Notes: generated from the letters alone by a model not told the origin. 18,296 nucleotides of DNA from an uncultured bacterium (GCA_903958995.1 CAJBVG010000213.1:1-18296), one strand, 5' to 3'. Shown: positions 1 to 7,629, numbered from the stretch's first letter. A program made the numbers and translations.

Positions 1-1795
1 ATAAACCTGCAGCAGCTGATAAAATAAAATAACCATGAGCAACTCTTCCTTCGAAAATTGTACCGTCTAAAGAAGTCGCATCTGTATGTGCATAAAAATG
101 ATCCCAACTTACATTAGAAAAATTCACAATGTCGGCTTCGGTCACTGTTCTCTTTGCAGTAACCACTGTTTCTCCGACTTCAATGTCTTCAAAATGTTTA
201 CGGAACACGTGTACATCTTTTTCTTGTTGATGTCCGCCATATTGATATTGATTTGTTACCGCAGTAAGCGTAGTTGGTGAACCTTGTATTGCTGTACGTT
301 GCATGTAATGCATCACTCCTCGTTTTCCACCCATCTCTTCTCCTCCACCTGCTCTACCCGGGCCACCGTGTGTAAGTAATGGCATAGGTGAACCGTGTCC
401 AGTACTTTCTTTAGCACAATTAGCATTTAAAATTAATATACGACCATGATGAGACGCAGCACCAATAACAAAATCTCTAGCTACTTTATCATCAGCCGTA
501 ACAATTGAGCATACTAATGAACCTTTACCTAGTTTTGTTAATGCAATCGCATCCTCTAAGGTATCATATGGTAAGATAGTACTTACTGGTCCGAAGGCTT
601 CAATATTATGGCAATCAGTTTTATTAAATGGATCGTTATTAAAAAATAAGATAGGCGACATAAATGCTCCTTTCGTAGCATCAGCACCCATCAATTCTAC
701 CTTATCTAAACTACCAAAAACTATTTCTTGAGATTTCATTAATAGTTTTACATTTTCAATCACATCGTGTAATTGATCTTTACCGGCCATTGCTCCCATG
801 CGAACACCTTCAACATTTGGATCACCAATAGCAGTTTTCGCTAAACGTTTACCAATTTCAATTTGTACATCTTCAACAAAAGCTTTTGGAACAATAATTC
901 TTCGTACAGCAGTACATTTTTGTCCAGCTTTAATCGTAATTTCTTTACAAACTTCCTTAATAAATAATTCAAACTCTGGTGTACCAGGTTTTGCATCTGG
1001 CCCTAAAACACTAGCATTTAAAGAATCCGCTTCTAAATTAAAGGGAACTGATTCTGAAATAATTCTAGGATGAGCTTTTAATTTCATTCCAGTAGATGCA
1101 GAGCCTGTGAAAGTTACAACATCTTGATTTGTTACCGATTCTAAAATTCCATTTGCTGATCCGCAAATTAATTGCAAAGCACCTTCTGGTAATATTTTTG
1201 ATTTTACAATTTCTTTTACCACAACTTCAGTAAGGAACGAAGTTACTGTTGCAGGTTTAACCACAGCAGGCACACCTGCTAAAAAGTTAACTGCAATTTT
1301 CTCTAACATTCCCCATACAGGGAAGTTGTAAGCGTTAATATGAATGGCAACACCTTCTTTAGGCACACAGATGTGGTGCCCTATAAATGTTCCGTTTTTA
1401 GATAGATTTGCAGCATCACCATCTACATAAAAAGTTTCATCAGGGAATTGTCTACGCAAACTAGCATAAGCAAATAAATTCCCGATACCACCTTCTATGT
1501 CAATCCAACTATCTATACGAGTTGCGCCAGTTGCCCAACTAATTTTATAGAAGTCTTCTTTCTTAGACAATAAGTGCATCGCTAATGCTTTCAACATTCT
1601 ACCACGTTCATGGAATGTCATTTTTCGCAATGCTGGACCACCAACTTTACGAGCATAGTCGAGCATAATTGTAAAATCTAAACCCGAGCTGTCTGCTTCA
1701 TAGATAGCTTCTCCAGTAATGGAATTATATAATGTAGTTGCTTTTCCAGTTCCTTCTACCCATTTACCGGCAGCATAATTTTGTAATTTTTGCAT
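1..1795 (-). CDS. paaZ: PaaZ, oxepin-CoA hydrolase / semialdehyde dehydrogenase (3' end off window)
   Basis: Bifunctional cytosolic enzyme of aerobic phenylacetate breakdown. Its C-terminal MaoC-like hydratase domain opens the oxepin-CoA ring, and its N-terminal aldehyde dehydrogenase domain oxidises the resulting semialdehyde. The reading frame starts at the ATG whose complement is 1793-1795 (MQKLQNYAAGKWV) and stays open for 598 codons to the window edge; the E. coli enzyme has 681 residues, so roughly 80 are missing. The ALDH nucleophile is Cys294 in AGQKCTA and its partner is Glu255 in NLEADS. The hydratase domain starts near residue 530, with Asp565 and His570 in WDHFYAH and the motif RVAHGYF close to the edge. 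These positions are one (ALDH) or four (hydratase) residues from the E. coli residues C295, E256, D561 and H566 as I recall them. It is the last visible gene of the minus-strand paa operon, 14 bp after the YciI-like gene. Confidence 0.97.
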   Translation of the reverse strand, partial: MQKLQNYAAGKWVEGTGKATTLYNSITGEAIYEADSSGLDFTIMLDYARKVGGPALRKMTFHERGRMLKALAMHLLSKKEDFYKISWATGATRIDSWIDIEGGIGNLFAYASLRRQFPDETFYVDGDAANLSKNGTFIGHHICVPKEGVAIHINAYNFPVWGMLEKIAVNFLAGVPAVVKPATVTSFLTEVVVKEIVKSKILPEGALQLICGSANGILESVTNQDVVTFTGSASTGMKLKAHPRIISESVPFNLEADSLNASVLGPDAKPGTPEFELFIKEVCKEITIKAGQKCTAVRRIIVPKAFVEDVQIEIGKRLAKTAIGDPNVEGVRMGAMAGKDQLHDVIENVKLLMKSQEIVFGSLDKVELMGADATKGAFMSPILFFNNDPFNKTDCHNIEAFGPVSTILPYDTLEDAIALTKLGKGSLVCSIVTADDKVARDFVIGAASHHGRILILNANCAKESTGHGSPMPLLTHGGPGRAGGGEEMGGKRGVMHYMQRTAIQGSPTTLTAVTNQYQYGGHQQEKDVHVFRKHFEDIEVGETVVTAKRTVTEADIVNFSNVSWDHFYAHTDATSLDGTIFEGRVAHGYFILSAAAGL

Positions 1796-1809
1796 AATTG
1801 ATTTTGATA

Positions 1810-2229
1810 TTATGGTAATGTTACTGTTCCACTTTTTGTATACCAAAGGTGATATTCCGCTACGAGTCTCCCTGCTTTAATTGCAGGATCTTCTTCTACT
1901 CTTGCTTTTGCCTCTTCGATTTGATTTTGAGACATAATTAATACTCCTTTTATTTTATTTTCATCTTCGAAAGGCCCTGCCATAAGAAGCATTCCTTCTT
2001 GATACATACTTGTTAGGTGATCTAAATGTCCTTTTTGAATTTTCTCAACTTCAATAGCTGTTTGTTTTCTATTCGGTCCTTCTTTTAAGAAAACCATAAC
2101 ATAGGTTTTCATTTCTCCTTCATCAACTTTTTCTTTATCACGAGTTGGTCGTCCAGCAGATATAACTTGAGCGTTTGAAACCCCAGCTATACTTAATAAA
2201 ACAATGAGTAATAGAAATAATTTTTTCAT
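1810..2229 (-). CDS. Exported YciI-like domain protein
   Basis: A 139-residue protein. Residues 1-20 (MKKLFLLLIVLLSIAGVSNA) form a typical cleavable signal peptide, so the product is probably periplasmic. The rest resembles the YciI/YCII-related fold, a small ferredoxin-like alpha/beta domain. Recognisable parts are the strand VMVFLKEGP, the HLDHLTSMYQEG helix, LLMAGPFED, GVLIMS and a C-terminal AEYHLWY. Family members are mostly cytosolic with no uniformly known reaction, so no function is assigned. It begins 1 bp after the paaY stop codon and ends 14 bp before paaZ, so it is surely co-transcribed with both. An exported protein in an otherwise cytosolic CoA-ester pathway is odd. I am confident that the gene is real and of the signal peptide, and moderately confident of the family. 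Confidence 0.8.
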   Translation of the reverse strand: MKKLFLLLIVLLSIAGVSNAQVISAGRPTRDKEKVDEGEMKTYVMVFLKEGPNRKQTAIEVEKIQKGHLDHLTSMYQEGMLLMAGPFEDENKIKGVLIMSQNQIEEAKARVEEDPAIKAGRLVAEYHLWYTKSGTVTLP

Positions 2230-2230
2230 G

Positions 2231-2821
2231 TTATTTATTTTTCTTCCAAGTTAAATATACATCTTGTTGTTGTGGCCTATTTTGTTCTTCTTCTCTTAAT
2301 GGCTCACACTCGCTTAAACTGTCAGCACAATCTTTCGGTAATTGTTGATATAAAGCGGTTCCTTTAGTTTTCCAATCAATCATCTCGTCGCTTACCTCTT
2401 TGATTATTTTACAGGGATTTCCAACAACTACTTTTCTGTTTGGTATAATAGTTTCCGCTGGTACAAAAGTTAATGCTCCAATAATACATTCATCTCCAAT
2501 TATTACATCATCCATAATTACTGAATTCATTCCAATCATCGCATTTCTACCAATAGTAGCACCATGGATAATAGCACCATGACCAATATGCGCTGATTCT
2601 TTTAAAAGCACTGTAGTTCCAGGAAACATATGAATGGTGCAATTCTCTTGAACATTACACCCATCTTCAATAATTATTTTACCCCAATCACCACGTATTG
2701 CAGCACCAGGACCTATGTAAACATTCTTCCCAATAATAACATTACCGGTAACTGCTGCTTGTGGATGAACAAAAGCAGATTCATGTATTACGGGTTTGTA
2801 TCCTTGAAATTCGTAAATCAT
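2231..2821 (-). CDS. paaY: PaaY, hexapeptide-repeat thioesterase of phenylacetate catabolism
   Basis: A 196-residue left-handed beta-helix protein of the gamma-carbonic-anhydrase-like family. PaaY proteins are trimeric, metal-dependent thioesterases thought to hydrolyse dead-end CoA esters formed when the pathway stalls. Hexapeptide repeats run from about residue 18 to 138 (for example GNVIIGKNVYIGPGA, then GRNAMIGMNSVIMDDVIIGD). Metal-binding histidines are expected among His64 (CTIHMF) and His78, His81 and His86 (AHIGHGAIIHG). The tail WKTKGTALYQQL and the later EPLRE match the PaaY-specific C-terminal helix as I recall it from E. coli, which separates it from generic gamma-carbonic anhydrases. 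The length also fits (E. coli about 196). It follows paaJ after a repeat-filled gap of 101 bp. Confidence 0.93.
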   Translation of the reverse strand: MIYEFQGYKPVIHESAFVHPQAAVTGNVIIGKNVYIGPGAAIRGDWGKIIIEDGCNVQENCTIHMFPGTTVLLKESAHIGHGAIIHGATIGRNAMIGMNSVIMDDVIIGDECIIGALTFVPAETIIPNRKVVVGNPCKIIKEVSDEMIDWKTKGTALYQQLPKDCADSLSECEPLREEEQNRPQQQDVYLTWKKNK

Positions 2822-2922
2822 AATTTTAGTATCGGGTATCAGGTATCGAGTATCGAGAAATTGATTAATTATTTAATTGAATAATTGAACTGCTAATCGA
2901 TACCCGATACTAGATACTTTAT
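2822..2922. repeat. Heptamer repeat array A (paaJ-paaY gap)
   Basis: Two opposed tracts of a 7-bp word. The left tract, 2829-2856, reads GTATCGG, GTATCAG, GTATCGA, GTATCGA. The right tract, 2898-2917, read on the minus strand is GTATCTA, GTATCGG, GTATCG. They are separated by 41 bp of A/T-rich sequence, so the transcript could fold into an imperfect hairpin. No promoter is recognisable in the gap. Confidence 0.9.
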
Positions 2923-4128
2923 TTAAACTTTTTCTATTATCACTGCAAAACCTTGCCCAACACCGATACACATTGTCACCAATGCATATCTTTTATTTTG
3001 TTCCTGCAATTCAATCGCTGCAGAAAGCAAGATTCTAGCACCCGACATTCCCAATGGATGACCTAATGCAATAGCACCACCATTCGGGTTTATACGAGCA
3101 TCATCATCTTTTAAACCCCAAGAACGAATGCATGCTAAGCTTTGTGCAGCAAAGGCTTCATTGAGCTCTATAATGTCAATATCGTTCATGGTTAACCCTG
3201 CTTTAGCTAAAGCTTTATTTGCTGCTTCTACAGGTCCAATTCCCATAATTCGAGGCTCGACTCCTGCTGCACCCATTGATACAATACGAGCTAAAGGTTT
3301 TAAATTATTTTTCTTTAGGCCTTCCTCTGATGCAAATAATATTGCGGCCGCACCATCATTTAAACCTGATGCATTACCAGCCGTTACAGTGCCTTCTTTC
3401 CTAAAAGAAGCTCGTAGATTTCCTAGACCTTCTAATGTAGTTTTAGGTTTAATAAATTCATCGTTTGCGAAAATAATGGCATCACCTTTCTTTTGAGGAA
3501 TGGTTACTGGAGCAATTTCTTTAGCAAATCTACCGCGATCTCTTGCAGCTGTTGCTTTTTGTTGTGAACGCAAAGCAAATGCATCTTGATCTGCTCTAGA
3601 TATATGATGAATATCAACTAAATTTTCAGCAGTTTCACCCATCGCATCTACACCGAATTTTTCTTTCATTTTGGGATTGATAAATCTCCATCCAAAACTT
3701 GTATCGTGCATTTCAACATCTTTGCCAAATGGAGTTGATGCTTTCGACATCACCCAAGGACCACGTGTCATCTGCTCTACACCACCCGCAATCATTAGAT
3801 CTGCATCGCCTACCATAATATGACGAGCAGCATCCATTGAAGCTGACAATCCAGATGCACATAAACGATTTACAGTTACTCCAGGCACTTCTTGTGGAAC
3901 GCCTGCAAGTAAACTTGCCATACGTGCTACATTTCTATTGTCTTCTCCCGCTTGATTAGCACAACCTAAAATCACATCACCAACTTCCTTGTAGTTTACT
4001 TCTGGAAATTTTTCCATAAGCGACTTTAATACATGTGCTGCTAAATCATCTGCACGCACAGGAGATAATGTTCCAGTAAAACTTCCAATAGGTGTTCTAA
4101 CACCACCAACAATGTAAACGTCTTTCAT
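2923..4128 (-). CDS. paaJ: PaaJ, 3-oxoadipyl-CoA / 3-oxo-5,6-dehydrosuberyl-CoA thiolase
   Basis: Cytosolic thiolase that cleaves the C8 and C6 beta-ketoacyl-CoA intermediates, acting twice in the pathway and ending in acetyl-CoA and succinyl-CoA. With the ATG at 4126-4128 the protein is 401 residues (MKDVYIVGGVRTPIG), exactly the E. coli length as I recall it. A longer reading from a TTG codon at 4137 would overlap the paaI stop and adds nothing conserved. The acylated cysteine is Cys90 in NRLCASG, His357 lies in ALGHPLGMSG and Cys387 in MCIGVGQG. The sequences GCANQAGEDNRNVARM and FGWRF are typical of the PaaJ/PcaF branch rather than acetoacetyl-CoA thiolases. It starts 2 bp after paaI ends, indicating translational coupling. 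Confidence 0.96.
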   Translation of the reverse strand: MKDVYIVGGVRTPIGSFTGTLSPVRADDLAAHVLKSLMEKFPEVNYKEVGDVILGCANQAGEDNRNVARMASLLAGVPQEVPGVTVNRLCASGLSASMDAARHIMVGDADLMIAGGVEQMTRGPWVMSKASTPFGKDVEMHDTSFGWRFINPKMKEKFGVDAMGETAENLVDIHHISRADQDAFALRSQQKATAARDRGRFAKEIAPVTIPQKKGDAIIFANDEFIKPKTTLEGLGNLRASFRKEGTVTAGNASGLNDGAAAILFASEEGLKKNNLKPLARIVSMGAAGVEPRIMGIGPVEAANKALAKAGLTMNDIDIIELNEAFAAQSLACIRSWGLKDDDARINPNGGAIALGHPLGMSGARILLSAAIELQEQNKRYALVTMCIGVGQGFAVIIEKV

Positions 4129-4130
4129 TA

Positions 4131-4538
4131 TTACCAATTTTTATCACTTCTATATACTGTTCCCTTAAACAGGGCAACTACTTTTTCATCTTGATTTAAA
4201 ACAGTTATATCATACACTCCAATTTTATTGGATAATGATCTTTCTACTGTTTTTGTCGTTAATAAATCTCCTTCTTTACATGATAAAGTATGGGAAATTG
4301 AAGTTTCAATAGACATACTTTTTCTACCATATGCGTTACTCGCAAATGCTAATGCGCTATCAGCTAAAGAATATGTAATACCACCATGTAATACTTCAAA
4401 TCCATTTAACATTTCCTTGCGAACAGTCATTCTCAAAGTAGATACTCCTTCTCCAATTTCAATAACTTCTATGCCTAACCATTTACTAAAGGCATCGTTA
4501 TCGAACATTTTATGAACTATTTCTTCCGCTTTACTCAT
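4131..4538 (-). CDS. paaI: PaaI, hydroxyphenylacetyl-CoA thioesterase (hotdog fold)
   Basis: A 135-residue single-domain hotdog thioesterase (E. coli PaaI 140). PaaI hydrolyses ring-hydroxylated phenylacetyl-CoA and related dead-end thioesters, freeing CoA. The signature is VLHGGITYSLADSALAFAS: His51-Gly52-Gly53 and catalytic Asp60, at the place of E. coli Asp61. The ATG at 4536-4538 lies inside the last codons of the upstream ORF6N gene; the two overlap by 8 bp, so paaI translation is probably coupled to it. It is followed after 2 bp by paaJ. Confidence 0.94.
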   Translation of the reverse strand: MSKAEEIVHKMFDNDAFSKWLGIEVIEIGEGVSTLRMTVRKEMLNGFEVLHGGITYSLADSALAFASNAYGRKSMSIETSISHTLSCKEGDLLTTKTVERSLSNKIGVYDITVLNQDEKVVALFKGTVYRSDKNW

Positions 4539-5043
4539 TTTTATTTTTTAAAGTATAACCAATTGGTACTCGTTCTTTTTCTTCCTTTATAAATTGCTTC
4601 AGAAGATTAAAAACTATCGAAAATTTCTTGTCAAATTTATCTTCTAATTCAATAATTTTATCACTCAAATCTTTATAACCATCAATAAATCTTCTCATTT
4701 TCACAAACGCTCTCATTATCGAAATATTTACTTGAATAGCCTTTTCTGAACGAAGCACACTGGATAGCATCGCGATTCCTTGCTCTGTAAAAGCGAAAGG
4801 TAAATAGCGGTCTCCTCCGTGGAAACTTGAGGTCACATTTTGTGACCTCAAGTTTTTGTGCTCATTATCAGTTAGTTCAAACATAAAATCAGAAGGGAAT
4901 CTCTCAATATTTCTCCTTACTGCTTGTTTTAGAACCTTTGTATCGACTTCAAATAACGATGCAATGTCCTTATCCAACATCACTTTCTCGCCACGAATAA
5001 AATATATTCGTTCTAAGATATTATTTATTTCAACCTCACTCAT
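4531..5043 (-). CDS. ORF6N domain-containing putative DNA-binding protein
   Basis: A 170-residue protein with an ORF6N domain at about residues 8-95. Typical blocks are KVMLDKDIASLFEV, LKQAVRRNIERFPSDFMFEL, YLPFAFTEQGIAMLSSVL and ISIMRAFVKMR. A lysine- and glutamate-rich, coiled-coil-prone tail follows (residues 115-165). ORF6N domains come from phage antirepressor-like proteins of the KilA-N group and are presumed to bind DNA. Single chromosomal copies are common in Bacteroidota with unknown roles. This one sits between paaH (71 bp upstream) and paaI (8-bp overlap), so it belongs to the operon transcript. It may be an insertion into an ancestral paaH-paaI junction or a recruited regulator. 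The gene contains a perfect 15-bp inverted repeat, and another dyad covers its start codon. Confidence 0.9.
   Translation of the reverse strand: MSEVEINNILERIYFIRGEKVMLDKDIASLFEVDTKVLKQAVRRNIERFPSDFMFELTDNEHKNLRSQNVTSSFHGGDRYLPFAFTEQGIAMLSSVLRSEKAIQVNISIMRAFVKMRRFIDGYKDLSDKIIELEDKFDKKFSIVFNLLKQFIKEEKERVPIGYTLKNKNE
4823..4855. repeat. Perfect 15-bp inverted repeat inside the ORF6N gene
   Basis: The arms are AAACTTGAGGTCACA (4823-4837) and TGTGACCTCAAGTTT (4841-4855), with a 3-nt loop TTT and no mismatch. The repeat encodes the residues NLRSQNVTSS. It is not followed by a T-run long enough for a terminator, and it lies mid-gene. Confidence 0.97.
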
Positions 5044-5068
5044 TGTATCTGTTTTTATTTATACAATG
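5041..5068. promoter_or_regulatory. Dyad over the ORF6N start codon
   Basis: A perfect 8-bp inverted repeat, CATTGTAT (5041-5048) and ATACAATG (5061-5068), with a 12-bp spacer. The ORF6N start codon (complement of 5041-5043) is the end of one arm. As DNA it could be an operator; as RNA it could pair with the start codon and hide it. The rest of the 71-bp paaH-ORF6N gap is A/T-rich, with no clear TAnnTTTG box. Confidence 0.45.
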
Positions 5069-5114
5069 AAGCGAAATATTTATTAAAATTTCAACTGCAT
5101 AAATGCATGTTTTT

Positions 5115-6278
5115 TTAATAAAAGTGTTTCTTCTCTCTAACCATGTGTTTTAAAAGAACTGAAGGACGATAGCGATCTTCTTCGTAGGTTGCCATCAAAC
5201 TTTCTAATTCTTCTAAAACAGAACCTAAACCAATTTCATCAGCCCATGCTAATAATCCTTTCGGATAATTCACTCCTTTAGTCATTGCTAAATCAATATC
5301 TTCTTTTGATGCAATATCTAAATACAATGTATCAATTGCTTCATTGATGAGCATTGCAGTAATTCTATTGAAAATATAATTACCCAATTCATCATCTTCT
5401 GTAGGTTCAACTTTTATTGCACCCTCACGATAATCATAAAAACCCATTCCAGATTTCTTTCCAAATCGTTTTGCTTCGTATAATCTTTTTTGAGTCAATG
5501 AAGGTTTAAATCTTGGGTCATAAAATAATTGTTCCCAAACGGTTTCTGTTACTTTATAATTTACATCGTGTCCAATAAAATCCATTAATTCAAATGGACC
5601 CATTTTAAATCCACCAAATTTTTTCATTGCCCAATCTATTGTTGCAACATCTGCTATACCTTCCTCGTACATTCTAATGGCTTCACCATAATATGAACGT
5701 GCTACACGATTAACAATAAAACCTGGAGTATCTTTACAAACAACAACTGTTTTCCCCCAACTTTGTATTAGAGCGATAGCAGTTTCTGTAACGGAACTAT
5801 CTGTTTGCAATGCTGGAATAATTTCTACTAGCGGCATAATATTCGCTGGATTAAAAAAATGAATTCCAATAAAACGTTCGGGGTTTTTACAAATCGAGGC
5901 AATAGAGGTAATAGAAAGTGATGATGTATTACTTGCTAATATGCACTTATCACTTACAATACTTTCTAATGCAGAAAACACTTCTTGTTTAACACCTATG
6001 TTTTCTACAATAGCTTCTATAATTAAATCGCAAGTGTTTAATTTTTCTATGCTTGATTGAAAAATAATATTTTGTGAAACGAGATTATATTTTTCTTCAG
6101 TGCATTTACCTTTTTCTACTAATTTCTTAAGTGAAATTTGCATATTATTTGAAGCCGATTGCGCAGCTACTGGATTAGCATCATAGACATGAACCTCATG
6201 CCCAGCTAATGCTGCTACTTGTGCAATACCACTTCCCATCGCACCAGAACCAATTACACCAACTTTAAATAATTCCAT
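5115..6278 (-). CDS. paaH: PaaH, 3-hydroxyadipyl-CoA dehydrogenase
   Basis: NAD-dependent dehydrogenase that oxidises 3-hydroxyadipyl-CoA to 3-oxoadipyl-CoA before PaaJ cleavage. The ATG at 6276-6278 gives 387 residues (MELFKVGVIGSG). It is preferred over a start 45 bp further up because it begins right at the Rossmann fold, lies 1 bp after the paaG stop and has an AAGGAG Shine-Dalgarno at 6-nt spacing, unusual in this window. The NAD motif GSGAMGSG is at residues 10-17. Catalytic residues Ser116-Asn117 lie in ASNTSS, His140 and Asn143 in GIHFFNPAN, and Glu152 in VEII. The first C-terminal domain (about 190-285) has DTPGFIVNRV and the GKKSGMGFYDY motif, and a second short one fills 300-385. 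E. coli PaaH is longer (475). Confidence 0.92.
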   Translation of the reverse strand: MELFKVGVIGSGAMGSGIAQVAALAGHEVHVYDANPVAAQSASNNMQISLKKLVEKGKCTEEKYNLVSQNIIFQSSIEKLNTCDLIIEAIVENIGVKQEVFSALESIVSDKCILASNTSSLSITSIASICKNPERFIGIHFFNPANIMPLVEIIPALQTDSSVTETAIALIQSWGKTVVVCKDTPGFIVNRVARSYYGEAIRMYEEGIADVATIDWAMKKFGGFKMGPFELMDFIGHDVNYKVTETVWEQLFYDPRFKPSLTQKRLYEAKRFGKKSGMGFYDYREGAIKVEPTEDDELGNYIFNRITAMLINEAIDTLYLDIASKEDIDLAMTKGVNYPKGLLAWADEIGLGSVLEELESLMATYEEDRYRPSVLLKHMVREKKHFY

Positions 6279-6279
6279 A

Positions 6280-7056
6280 TTATTCTCCTTTAAATATTGG
6301 TTTTCTTTTTTCAAGAAATGCATTTATACCTTCTTGATTATCGTAAGTACTTGCCGCTTTCGCTTGCAATTCTTCTTCAATTTCTAATTGATCGTCTAAG
6401 TTGTTAAACAACGATTCATTTAATGCTCTTTTTGTTAATCCAAAACCTTTAGTAGGCATATTTGATAAACGTGTAGTAATTTCAAGTGCATCAGTAATTA
6501 AATTTTCCGCAGAAGAAACCTTATATACCATACCGTATTGCAATGCTTGATCAGCAGTAACTTTATCAGCTAAAAACATCATTGCTGTAGCACGTTGTAA
6601 TCCTACTAAACGTGGCAAGAAAAATGTTCCTCCACTATCTGGGATTAAACCAATATTTGAAAAAGATTGGATAAAAGATGCTTTATCGCTAGCAATCACA
6701 ATATCACAACACAATGCTATGTTGGCACCTGCTCCTGCAGCAACACCATTCACTGCACATATAATAGGTTTTTCTATATTTCTAATTCTTTTAACAATTG
6801 GATTATAATGTTCACGCACAATCGTATCAATTGTTGGAGCATCTTCAGCAATAGCTTCTGCTAAATCCTGGCCAGCACAAAAAGCTCTACCCTCACCTGT
6901 AATCAATATCGCACGAACATTTGCATCATTCTCACACTCATCTAAACGAGCTTGTAATTCCAATGCCATTTCTCTATTGAAACTATTTAGCACATCAGGG
7001 CGGTTGAACGTAATGATTGCTAGGTTTTCTTTTTTCTCAAAAATGATTGTCGACAT
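6280..7056 (-). CDS. paaG: PaaG, ring-1,2-epoxyphenylacetyl-CoA isomerase
   Basis: Enoyl-CoA hydratase/isomerase (crotonase) family member of 258 residues (E. coli PaaG 262). It converts the epoxide made by PaaABCE to oxepin-CoA and may also shift the double bond of 3,4-dehydroadipyl-CoA. The oxyanion-hole segments are AFCAGQDL (residues 58-65) and NGVAAGAGA (103-111). Asp140 in GLIPDSGGT is at the place of the PaaG catalytic aspartate (E. coli Asp136), where hydratases of the PaaF type carry a glutamate. The second block FLEKRKPIFKG closes the protein. It is the only crotonase in the window. It is separated from paaD by a repeat-filled gap of 77 bp and followed by paaH after 1 bp. Confidence 0.94.
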   Translation of the reverse strand: MSTIIFEKKENLAIITFNRPDVLNSFNREMALELQARLDECENDANVRAILITGEGRAFCAGQDLAEAIAEDAPTIDTIVREHYNPIVKRIRNIEKPIICAVNGVAAGAGANIALCCDIVIASDKASFIQSFSNIGLIPDSGGTFFLPRLVGLQRATAMMFLADKVTADQALQYGMVYKVSSAENLITDALEITTRLSNMPTKGFGLTKRALNESLFNNLDDQLEIEEELQAKAASTYDNQEGINAFLEKRKPIFKGE

Positions 7057-7133
7057 AATCTTTAGTTGTGAGTTGTGAGTTGTGAATTGTGAGTAAAAGA
7101 ATTTAAAACTTACAATTTAAAACTTACAATTAG
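7057..7133. repeat. Heptamer repeat array B (paaD-paaG gap)
   Basis: Positions 7064-7091 carry AGTTGTG three times and AATTGTG once, followed by AGTAAAAG. Positions 7102-7129 carry a perfect tandem duplication of a 14-mer TTTAAAACTTACAA. Read on the minus strand, the 14-mer is made of TTGTAAG and TTTTAAA heptamers, so the 7-bp phase continues in opposite orientation. The two halves pair only partly. Confidence 0.88.
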
Positions 7134-7625
7134 TTAAATGCATTTAAAATAATCAAACGGCTCTAAACATTCATTACACTTGTAAAGTGACTTGCAAGCA
7201 GTAGATCCAAATTGGCTAGTTAGACTTGTGTTTGAAGCACCACAATGAGGACAATTTACTTCTTCATCATGATCGCCAGTTAAACTATTTAATTTATGTT
7301 TTACCTGTTCATTAGGAGGAGCAATTCCATACTTTCTTAATTTCTCTTTCGCTTCTAAACTCATCCAATCGGTTGTCCATGCTGGAGTATAAACAGTTTC
7401 AATTTTGAAATCAGTTACTCCATTTTCTTTTAATAAATTATGGATATCCATACTTATTGCTAACATTGCAGGGCAACCAGAATAGGTTGGTGTAATGGTA
7501 ATAACAAGCGAATGCCCTTCATAACGAAGGGCACGAATAATACCAAGCTCTATAACACTAATAACCGGTATTTCAGGATCTGGAATTTCTTCCAGCAGTT
7601 TCCATAGTTCAGCAATTGCTTTCAT
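7134..7625 (-). CDS. paaD: PaaD, Fe-S/metal maturation factor of the phenylacetyl-CoA epoxidase
   Basis: 163 residues from the ATG at 7623-7625 (E. coli PaaD 165). Residues 1-95 are a MIP18/DUF59 domain (DPEIPVISVIELGII, TPTYSGCPAM, TVYTPAWTTDWMS). Residues 120-163 form a PaaD-type zinc-ribbon-like tail with CPHC (125-128), Cys144, CNEC (150-153) and Cys162, ending in EPFDYFKCI. PaaD is needed for epoxidase activity, probably by helping assemble the iron-sulfur or diiron centre, and is not a subunit of the active complex. A start from GTG 30 bp upstream would overlap paaC and is unlikely. The gap after the paaC stop is 4 bp. Confidence 0.95.
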   Translation of the reverse strand: MKAIAELWKLLEEIPDPEIPVISVIELGIIRALRYEGHSLVITITPTYSGCPAMLAISMDIHNLLKENGVTDFKIETVYTPAWTTDWMSLEAKEKLRKYGIAPPNEQVKHKLNSLTGDHDEEVNCPHCGASNTSLTSQFGSTACKSLYKCNECLEPFDYFKCI

Positions 7626-7629
7626 ATGC

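Noticed and set aside
798..1073. Open frame on the plus strand inside paaZ
   Set aside because: It is the antisense of conserved ALDH sequence with no recognisable product; the same holds for the other opposite-strand frames under 125 codons.
2829..2917. Tandem repeats as a CRISPR array
   Set aside because: Units are 7-8 bp with no spacers and no cas genes in the window.
4129..4137. TTG start for paaJ three codons further up
   Set aside because: It overlaps the paaI stop; the ATG at 4128 gives the family length of 401.
4531..5043. Prophage remnant
   Set aside because: Apart from the ORF6N gene there are no integrase, att-like repeats or structural phage genes.
5096..5107. TGCAT-AA-ATGCA followed by T7 as a terminator
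   Set aside because: The loop is only 2 nt and the T-run is on the plus strand, while flanking genes are on the minus strand.
6279..6323. Longer PaaH start
   Set aside because: It would overlap paaG; the ATG at 6278 has a good AAGGAG and starts at the Rossmann fold.
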